This document shows positions 58,032-64,000 of a DNA stretch of 64,000 nucleotides, piece by piece. Source of the stretch: UBA11524 sp964383815 (lineage in GTDB: Bacteria; Bacillota; Clostridia; Christensenellales; Aristaeellaceae); contig CAYLIC010000001.1 in NCBI GenBank assembly GCA_964383815.1, positions 1-64,000 of the forward strand, given 5' to 3'. A program made the position numbers and the translations under genes. Position 1 is the stretch's first letter, and every line of letters starts with the position of its first letter. The notes beneath the pieces were generated by a model. It ran no database searches, had not been told where the DNA came from, and saw nothing but the letters and a program-made list of their open reading frames with translations.

Positions 58032-59057
58032 TTATCTGCCCCAGCCACGGCGGTTGTCGCCCAGGAGATGCTTCATGCCTGCCAAATCCTCCAGCGCCAT
58101 GCCACAGCCCATAACCACGCTGGTTTGCGGATCGTCCGCCACGCCACAGGGCACGTTGAGGGAGGCGTATACGGCCTCCGCCAGTCCGGTCAGCGCTGCT
58201 GCGCCGCCGCTGAACACAATGCCATCCTCAAAAATGTCGGAGGCCAGCTGTGGCGGCGTGCGCTCGATCACCCCTTGAATGGCCTCAATCAGGTCGTTCA
58301 TGGGGTCCTTCAAGGCCTCGTATACATCCTCGGGGGAGATGGTCATGGTCTTGGGCATGCCGGAAATCACGTTGCGGCCCGTCACATCCATGGGCGCCTT
58401 GTTCACACCGGGAACGGCGCTGCCGGCGGTAATCTTGATTTCCTCCGCCGTCCGCTCGCCAATCAGCAGGTTGTGCATCTTGCGCATGTACCGGGAAATG
58501 GCCTCGTCAAAGGCATCACCGCCATAGGGTACGCAGCTGGACACCACCACCTCACCCATGGAGAGCACGGCAATGTCCGTCACACCGGCGCCCATGTCCA
58601 CAATCATGGTGCCATAGGCCTCCTGGAAGGGCAGTCCCACGCCCAGGGCGGCGGCAATGGGGCGATCCAGCAGCTGGGTGCGGCGCATGCCCGCATCAAA
58701 CATGGTGCTGATAATGGAGCGCTTCTCCACCTCGTTTACGCCGGAGGGAACGGAGATGACCGCTCTCGGGCGGGAGAACATGCGCTTGCCCACCACATTG
58801 CCCACAAAGTAGCGCAGCATGGTGCTGGTCAGTTCAAAATCGGTCACGGTGCCCTGCTTCAGGGGACGGACAGCCAGCACGTTGCTTGGCGTGCGCCCAA
58901 TCATCCGGTAGGCATCGCTGCCCACAGCCAGCACCTTTTTGGATTCACGCTCAATGGCAACAACGGCAGGCTCCCGCAGGACAATGCCTTTTCCCTTCAT
59001 GTAGATAATCACATTGGATGTGCCCAGATCAATGCCAATGTCGTTTACCTGCGCCAT
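58032..59057 (-). CDS. MreB/Mbl-family rod-shape actin homologue
   Basis: 341 aa, ATP-binding filament protein that guides lateral wall synthesis. Phosphate loop 1 GIDLGTSN (about 8-15), phosphate 2 DMGAGVTDIAVLS (about 154-166) and the adenosine motif VFSGGAAALTG (about 282-292) are present. It stands alone, without mreC/mreD, which suggests a second, Mbl- or MreBH-like paralogue. AAGGTGG precedes the ATG. Its promoter is not clear; TTTTCA, 17 nt, TGTAAT on the minus strand near 59100 is a weak candidate. Confidence 0.9.
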   Translation of the reverse strand: MAQVNDIGIDLGTSNVIIYMKGKGIVLREPAVVAIERESKKVLAVGSDAYRMIGRTPSNVLAVRPLKQGTVTDFELTSTMLRYFVGNVVGKRMFSRPRAVISVPSGVNEVEKRSIISTMFDAGMRRTQLLDRPIAAALGVGLPFQEAYGTMIVDMGAGVTDIAVLSMGEVVVSSCVPYGGDAFDEAISRYMRKMHNLLIGERTAEEIKITAGSAVPGVNKAPMDVTGRNVISGMPKTMTISPEDVYEALKDPMNDLIEAIQGVIERTPPQLASDIFEDGIVFSGGAAALTGLAEAVYASLNVPCGVADDPQTSVVMGCGMALEDLAGMKHLLGDNRRGWGR

Positions 59058-59131
59058 ACATTAACCACCTTTTCATTCACGGAAATAGTTCAAACATTAC
59101 AATATTCTATCCTCCCTGTGAAAAATCCTTC

Positions 59132-59158
59132 TTATTTGGAAAATGTTCCGCATAGCAT
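59132..59158 (+). promoter_or_regulatory. Sigma-E-like promoter of the yqfC operon
   Basis: TTATT (59132-59136), 14 nt, CATAGCAT (59151-59158), close to the sigma-E pattern ATATT-n14-CATACAMT. yqfC and yqfD are sigma-E genes in Bacillus. Confidence 0.45.
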
Positions 59159-59176
59159 GAAAGGGGAGGCGGTTGC

Positions 59177-59431
59177 ATGCGTGAAGGACTCTTTCCGCCG
59201 GAGGTTACATCCGACGTACCGTACATTGTGCTGACAGGAAACGGCCTGGTGCAGGTGGAGCAGCACCTGGGCTTGCTGAGCTACCAGCAGGACGAGATTA
59301 CCCTGAAAACCTCCGTTGGCCTGCTGAAGCTGCAGGGCAGGGAGCTGCGCTTTCGCCGATATACGGCCCGGGAGGCCACCATTTCCGGGGAGATTGAGGG
59401 CATTTCATTAGCAGGAGGCACAGGCGAATGA
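59177..59431 (+). CDS. yqfC: Sporulation protein YqfC (YabP/YqfC family)
   Basis: 84 aa, small beta-rich protein with the family pattern GLLSYQQDEITLKTSVG near the middle and RRYTAREATISGEI near the end. It is needed for normal sporulation in some Clostridia and acts with YqfD. GGGGAGG precedes the ATG, and the stop overlaps yqfD as ATGA. Confidence 0.88.
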   Translation: MREGLFPPEVTSDVPYIVLTGNGLVQVEQHLGLLSYQQDEITLKTSVGLLKLQGRELRFRRYTAREATISGEIEGISLAGGTGE

Positions 59432-60570
59432 AGGGTATTTCCCGCTGGCTTACCGTGGAGGGACTGAACCTGGAGCGCTTCATCCGCCGGGCCGGGGAAG
59501 AGGGAATATCCCTCGAACGGCTGAAGCGGCGCGGGCGGCGGCTGCGCCTGCTGGCAAAGGAGGAGGACATGCCTCGGCTCCTTGCCCTGGGGGAGCAGGG
59601 CGGCTGGGCCTGTTGGCCTGGCAGGCGCGCCGGGCTGGGACGCAGGCTGGATACCCTTCTGGCCCGGTGGATGCTGCCCGCTGCCAGCCTGGCAGGTCTG
59701 GCGGCGGTATGCCTGGGTATGCAGGTGATGTGGCAGGTGGAAATCATCGGTGCCGGGAGCTATCAGGCCGATGTGGAGGCCTTTCTGTCCGGCAGTGGCA
59801 TTGCTGCGCCCATGTGGAAGAAGCAGGTGCGGCCCGCTGCCCTTCGGGAGCAGCTGGAGTGGCGTTATCCGCGGATTGCCTGGGTGGAGTGCGGCTGGCG
59901 CGGTGGCACCCTGCAGGTTCGCCTGGTGGAAGGCGTTCCGGCTGGCGAAAGCCTGAGCATCAGCGGCGCCGGTGATGTGGTGGCGGCCCGTGGCGGCATT
60001 GTGGATAGCGTGATAACTGCGGCAGGTACGGCCCAGGTAAAGCCGGGAGAGGTGATTGCGCCGGGACAGGTGCTCATTGCCGGGCAGGAGCGTGGGGAGA
60101 ATGGGGAGCTCCACCCGGTGATGGCCCGTGGCAGGGTGCTGGCACGGGTGTGGGACAAGGCATCCATCCGCATGCTGTGCGTGGAAACAGACACGGCATA
60201 CACAGGCCGCAGGCAGCAGACGTGGGCGGTTCAGGGGCCGTGGTTCGCGCTGGCCCGGCCTGCGCCTTCACCCTATGAGAGCCAGGATGTGCGCCGAACC
60301 ACCATGGCACTGGGCGGCCTGTTTTTCCCCTTTACGGTGGTGATGGAGGAGCGCACTGAGGTCACATGCGTGCCAAGACAGCGGGATATGCACAAGCTCC
60401 GCCAGGAGGCAGGCGCCGCCGCCCTGCGCGCATTGCAGAAGAAATTGGAATTTGATGATGATTTAGTTGACAAATGGGTAGATTATTGTATGATAGATGG
60501 TGAGGTACTGGAAGCTGTTGCCTACGGGGAGCGCCTGATGGACGTGGCGCTGCCCAGGAGGAACCAGTAG
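59428..60570 (+). CDS. yqfD: Sporulation protein YqfD
   Basis: 380 aa. An N-terminal cytosolic domain (about 1-75) carries R/L-rich helices, one membrane segment lies at about 88-107, and the extracytoplasmic part follows, with GSGIAAPMWKK and WVECGWRGGTLQVRLVE. Bacillus YqfD, also called SpoIV-like, is required for efficient sporulation. Translationally coupled to yqfC and followed by phoH after 54 nt. Confidence 0.9.
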   Translation: MKGISRWLTVEGLNLERFIRRAGEEGISLERLKRRGRRLRLLAKEEDMPRLLALGEQGGWACWPGRRAGLGRRLDTLLARWMLPAASLAGLAAVCLGMQVMWQVEIIGAGSYQADVEAFLSGSGIAAPMWKKQVRPAALREQLEWRYPRIAWVECGWRGGTLQVRLVEGVPAGESLSISGAGDVVAARGGIVDSVITAAGTAQVKPGEVIAPGQVLIAGQERGENGELHPVMARGRVLARVWDKASIRMLCVETDTAYTGRRQQTWAVQGPWFALARPAPSPYESQDVRRTTMALGGLFFPFTVVMEERTEVTCVPRQRDMHKLRQEAGAAALRALQKKLEFDDDLVDKWVDYCMIDGEVLEAVAYGERLMDVALPRRNQ

Positions 60571-60624
60571 CCTCCCGGCATGGCTGCTCCGGCATGAAGC
60601 AGCGAGAAAGGAAGGATTCTTCTT

Positions 60625-61605
60625 TTGACACAGGTCAAGAAGCTGCTTTTGTCAGTGGATTCCATGGATGCTTACATGTCCCTCTTTGGCATGAACGACC
60701 AGAATGTTGCGCTGATTGAGCAGGAATGTGGCGTAACCATCGCCCTGCGGGGCGCGGAGCTGGCGATTTCCGGCCAGGAGCAGGATACGGAGCTGGCTGC
60801 CAGCGTGATTGCCAAACTGATGGAAATGATTCGCCGGAACGATCTGGTGGATCGCACCCGCATCCGCTATGCCATCGCCCTTGCCAGGGAAGGCAAGGTG
60901 GACATGATTGACGAAATACTCCGCAGCGTGGTTGCCATTACCCACAGGGGTAAGCAAATCCGCTGCAAAACACTGGGCCAGCAGGAATATGTGCAGGCCA
61001 TCCGCGAGCACGACCTGACCTTCGCCGTGGGCCCGGCAGGCACCGGCAAGACCTACCTGGCTATGGCGCTGGCGGTGGTTGCGCTGAAAAACAAGGAGAT
61101 TGAGCGCATTGTGCTGACCCGCCCTGCTGTGGAGGCCGGCGAGAAGCTGGGATTCCTGCCCGGCGACCTGACGCAGAAGGTAGACCCCTTTCTTCGCCCC
61201 CTGTACGATGCGCTGTATGACTTTATGGGCGTTGATTCCTACCAGAAGCTGGTGGAACGCGGCGTGGTGGAGGTTGCACCCCTGGCCTACATGCGTGGGC
61301 GCACCCTGAGCGATTCCTTCATCATCCTGGATGAAGCACAGAACACCACCTCCGAGCAGATGAAAATGTTCCTTACCCGCCTGGGATTCAACTCCAAGGT
61401 GGTGGTCACTGGCGACATTACCCAGACCGACTTGCCCTACGGCAAAAAGTCCGGCCTGGCGGAGGCCATTGAAATTCTGAAGGACATTCCGGCCATCGGC
61501 ATGGTGAAGCTGACCCACAAGGACGTTGTCCGGCACGAGCTGGTGCAGCAGATTGTCCAGGCCTATGATGCGTATTACACCAAGGAAAAGGAGACGAACC
61601 AATGA
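60625..61605 (+). CDS. phoH: PhoH-like P-loop ATPase
   Basis: 326 aa. An N-terminal KH-like region precedes the ATPase core, with Walker A GPAGTGKT at 136-143, RPAVEAGEKLGFLPGDL, the Walker B FIILDEAQN and TGDITQTDLP. It is linked to RNA metabolism and ribosome maturation beside YbeY. Translation starts at TTG (60625) with AAGGAAGG upstream. The 3' end overlaps pgpH by 4 nt. Confidence 0.92.
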   Translation: MTQVKKLLLSVDSMDAYMSLFGMNDQNVALIEQECGVTIALRGAELAISGQEQDTELAASVIAKLMEMIRRNDLVDRTRIRYAIALAREGKVDMIDEILRSVVAITHRGKQIRCKTLGQQEYVQAIREHDLTFAVGPAGTGKTYLAMALAVVALKNKEIERIVLTRPAVEAGEKLGFLPGDLTQKVDPFLRPLYDALYDFMGVDSYQKLVERGVVEVAPLAYMRGRTLSDSFIILDEAQNTTSEQMKMFLTRLGFNSKVVVTGDITQTDLPYGKKSGLAEAIEILKDIPAIGMVKLTHKDVVRHELVQQIVQAYDAYYTKEKETNQ

Positions 61606-63860
61606 TGCGCCCAAAATGGAGCGAAAGAGGACGGGGAAAGCCCAAAACCATGAAGAAGCTGGGCGCCTGGCTCCACTCGGTGGAGGCAAGGTGCACGCTG
61701 ATTGTGCTGGTGGGCAGCCTGGCGCTGTTTCTCCTGTTTGGCCTGGCCTGCGCGCCGGAGCGCTATAGCCTGAAGATTGGCGCCATCTCCCACCAGACCA
61801 TCACCGCCACCAAGGATGTTGTGGATCAGCTGACCACGGAGGAGCGCCGCAATGCCGCCGCCAGCGCCGTTGAGCCGACCTATCACCTGCAGGAGGGCGC
61901 CACCGAAACGGTGATGGCGGAGCTGGACAACATCTTCAGCGAGCTGCGCACCGTGCAGCAGTACGGCCTGACCCTGCGGGAAGAGGGCGACACGGCGGAG
62001 GATGTGCGCTACCGCAATTTTGAGGAATCCGCCATCGAGTATGCCCAAAACCTTGTCAGCGGCCTCACCCTGAGCCGCTTTCAGGCCATCACCCTTATGC
62101 GCACTGAAACTGCCGACTATGATGACATGGTTTCCGCTGTGACCACTGCCGTGTCCAACGCGCTGAACACCACCATCCGCGAGGGACAGGTGAACCAGTC
62201 CATCCAGACCATTTTGCAGATTGTGGGCTACAAGGTGGAAATCTCCCTTTTCCAGAACATTGTGCCTTCCGTTTTGCGTACATGCGTGAAGCCCAATATG
62301 GTTATTGAACAGGAGGCCACGGATATTGCCCGGCAAAAGGCCATGGACGCCGTGGAGCCTGTCACCTACCTGCAGGGACAGAACATCATCCGGGAAGGCG
62401 AACGGGTGACTGCCAACCAGATTGCCATGCTGCGTGACCTGGGCCTGCTGGAGGACAACAGCTACGATTTCTCCATCTATGGCGGCGCGGCGCTGCTGGT
62501 GGCAGCTGCCATTGCCGTGCTGGTGCTGGGTCTGCTGCTCCTGGCGCCGGAAACGCTCCACGATGCCCGCAGCGCCATGGTTATCATGCTGGTGATGGTG
62601 CTGACGGAGGGCCTTTCCGTTATGGCGGTGAAGCTGTTCCATGTTTATCTGGCGCCAATCGCCATGGGTGCCATGCTGCTGACAGGCCTGCTGGGCGCAA
62701 AGGTAGGCCTGGCGGCTGCCCTCAGCCTTCCGCTGCTGATCAGCGGCCTGGTGGCAGGCAGCAACACTTCCTTCACGGGGGAAATGGTGCATCTGCTGCT
62801 CTCCGGCCTGGTGGGCGGTGTGGTATCCGTCCGCTTTCTGAATGGCAAACCGCAGCGCTTGCGGGTGGTGCTCTGCGGCCTGGTGGTCGCCACCTGCAAT
62901 GTGCTGCTGATGCTGGCTGTGGATTTGATGACCTCCAGCGATGCCCACAGCATGCTGAGCAATGTGGCCTGGTCCATTGGCGGCGGCGTGCTGGGCGGCG
63001 TGGTGGCTGTTGGCTTTCAGGCAGTGCTTGAAACCGTGTTCAACCTGGCCACACCCAGCAAGCTGCTGGAGCTGGCAAACCCCAATCAACAGCTGCTTCG
63101 GCGGCTGCTGATTGAAGCGCCGGGCACCTATCACCACTCCATTGTGGTGGCAAACCTGGCGGAGGCTGCAGCGGAGCGCATTGGTGCCAACCCGCTGCTG
63201 GCCCGCACCGGTGCCTATTTTCACGATATTGGCAAGCTGAAGCGTCCCCTGTATTTCAAGGAAAACCAGATGGGGGAGAATCCCCACGATCGCACAGATC
63301 CCTATGTGTCCGCTGCCATTGTCACCACCCACACCAGGGATGGACTTCAGCTGGCCCAGAAGCACCGCCTGCCGCCGGAGATTCAGCGGATTATTGTGGA
63401 GCACCACGGCGACACGCCTGTGATGTTCTTCTACCACAAGGCCTTGCAGCAGGCCAATGGCAAGCCCGTGGACATTGCGGATTTCCGCTACGAGGGCTCC
63501 CGGCCCTCCACCAGGGAGAGCGCCATTGTTATGCTGGCGGATACCATCGAAGCGGCTGTCCGTTCCATGCCCGACCCCACGCCGGACGCCATTGAGCGCT
63601 TTATCGAGCGGCTGGTCCGCGGCAAGCTGGAGGATGGACAACTGAGCGATTCGCCCTTGACCCTGCGGGATATTGACGGCATTTGCTCTGCCTTCAGCAA
63701 GGTGCTCAGCGGCGTGTTCCACGAGCGGATTGAGTATCCCAATGTGCCCATTCCGGGCCAGGAAGCGCCCAAGCCTGCGACTGCAGCCCCGCAGCCAGCG
63801 GCGGAGGATCAGCCTGCACCCCGGGAAACGCCTATGCCTGAAAAGGAGGCGAAGGAATGA
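61602..63860 (+). CDS. pgpH: Cyclic-di-AMP phosphodiesterase PgpH (7TMR-HDED plus HD domain)
   Basis: 752 aa. One membrane segment at about 25-48 is followed by an extracellular 7TMR-HDED domain (about 55-290), seven membrane helices (about 295-480) and a cytosolic HD phosphodiesterase. Metal ligands include His511 (YHHS), the HD pair His541-Asp542 in FHDIGK, and HHGDTPVMFFYHKA. It degrades c-di-AMP and thereby affects osmotic and wall balance. The C-terminal 40 residues are a Pro/Ala/Glu tail. Confidence 0.93.
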   Translation: MMRPKWSERGRGKPKTMKKLGAWLHSVEARCTLIVLVGSLALFLLFGLACAPERYSLKIGAISHQTITATKDVVDQLTTEERRNAAASAVEPTYHLQEGATETVMAELDNIFSELRTVQQYGLTLREEGDTAEDVRYRNFEESAIEYAQNLVSGLTLSRFQAITLMRTETADYDDMVSAVTTAVSNALNTTIREGQVNQSIQTILQIVGYKVEISLFQNIVPSVLRTCVKPNMVIEQEATDIARQKAMDAVEPVTYLQGQNIIREGERVTANQIAMLRDLGLLEDNSYDFSIYGGAALLVAAAIAVLVLGLLLLAPETLHDARSAMVIMLVMVLTEGLSVMAVKLFHVYLAPIAMGAMLLTGLLGAKVGLAAALSLPLLISGLVAGSNTSFTGEMVHLLLSGLVGGVVSVRFLNGKPQRLRVVLCGLVVATCNVLLMLAVDLMTSSDAHSMLSNVAWSIGGGVLGGVVAVGFQAVLETVFNLATPSKLLELANPNQQLLRRLLIEAPGTYHHSIVVANLAEAAAERIGANPLLARTGAYFHDIGKLKRPLYFKENQMGENPHDRTDPYVSAAIVTTHTRDGLQLAQKHRLPPEIQRIIVEHHGDTPVMFFYHKALQQANGKPVDIADFRYEGSRPSTRESAIVMLADTIEAAVRSMPDPTPDAIERFIERLVRGKLEDGQLSDSPLTLRDIDGICSAFSKVLSGVFHERIEYPNVPIPGQEAPKPATAAPQPAAEDQPAPRETPMPEKEAKE

Positions 63861-64000
63861 CCCTTCTCTGGGATATTGATACGCAGATTGACCCATCCTT
63901 GCTGTCCCTGATGCAGACTGCGGCGGACTGTACCTTAGCCATGGAGGGTGTGAAACGCCCCTGTGCCGTTTCCGTCCGCCTGTGTGACGATGAGGCCATC
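63857..64000 (+). CDS. ybeY: Endoribonuclease YbeY, N-terminal part (cut by window end)
   Basis: 48 codons are visible, starting with ATGA overlap with pgpH and AAGGAG-type SD upstream. The stretch AVSVRLCDDEAI matches the N-terminal half of YbeY; the zinc motif HxxxHxxxxxH would lie beyond the window. The operon order phoH-pgpH-ybeY is standard for Bacillota. Confidence 0.85.
   Translation, partial: MTLLWDIDTQIDPSLLSLMQTAADCTLAMEGVKRPCAVSVRLCDDEAI

Noticed and set aside
1..64000. CRISPR arrays, insertion sequences, prophage or integrase genes
   Set aside because: No regularly spaced repeats, transposase motifs or phage structural genes were noticed; all long frames are accounted for by chromosomal genes.

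Overview
The window looks like core chromosome of an endospore-forming Bacillota bacterium of class Clostridia, probably a gut inhabitant. The evidence is a complete spoIIIAA-AH operon, spoIIP, spoIVFA/spoIVFB and yqfC/yqfD, together with gatCAB, ylbF, a TIGR03960/TIGR03936-type gene pair and Gram-positive Shine-Dalgarno (SD) sites of the form GGAGG before most genes. Base composition is GC-rich, which produces many long antisense shadow reading frames. The family or genus cannot be settled from the sequence alone. I saw no insertion sequence, prophage, CRISPR array or rRNA. No stretch longer than about 180 bases lacks a gene or a recognisable site.

Layout. 1-4.6 kb: tRNA-Arg(CCU), then the proteostasis genes clpX, clpP, tig, then trxA and an RseC-like gene, all on the minus strand. 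4.7-9.5 kb: the spoIIIA operon (minus), headed by an L,D-transpeptidase gene and a sigma-E-like promoter; spoIIIAF is tiny and seems to start at ACG, and spoIIIAG is unusually short. 9.6-14.5 kb: an exported 5'-nucleotidase-type enzyme and gatCAB. 14.6-22.2 kb: a galacto-N-biose/lacto-N-biose cassette, with a sugar ABC importer, a small membrane protein and a GH112 phosphorylase on the plus strand, and an N-acetylhexosamine kinase and AraC regulator on the minus strand. 22.2-29.2 kb: a polytopic membrane protein, an M20 peptidase with two membrane partners, and a pectin pair (GH105-like plus GH28) preceded by a cre-like site. 29.2-32.3 kb: isocitrate dehydrogenase, a DUF1292 protein and a PadR/DUF4097 pair. 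32.3-34.1 kb: DUF1614 protein and SpoIIP. 34.2-38.8 kb: a BMP-type nucleoside ABC transporter. 38.9-40 kb: a flavoprotein and a small membrane protein.

40-52.2 kb is one long plus-strand operon of RNA and DNA maintenance genes: two radical-SAM-linked proteins, RNase G, miaB, a cysteine-tailed YlbF protein, mutS, mutL, miaA and a PLP enzyme. It is followed by spoIVFA-spoIVFB, a three-domain exported PIG-L/NAGPA fusion, a split transketolase, an MreB-family gene (minus) and the start of the yqfC-yqfD-phoH-pgpH-ybeY operon, which is cut by the window end.

Four loci (spoIIIA, spoIIP, spoIVF, yqfCD) serve engulfment and mother-cell/forespore communication. The GH112/kinase/importer set would take in and phosphorolyse mucin or milk-oligosaccharide disaccharides, and the GH28 locus suggests plant pectin use, so the organism appears able to draw on both host and diet glycans. 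The most unusual items are the minimal SpoIIIAF/SpoIIIAG, the tail-anchored SpoIIP, the PIG-L/NAGPA fusion, the M20-plus-two-membrane-protein module, the shared tig/icd promoter block and several hairpins that overlap ribosome binding sites.
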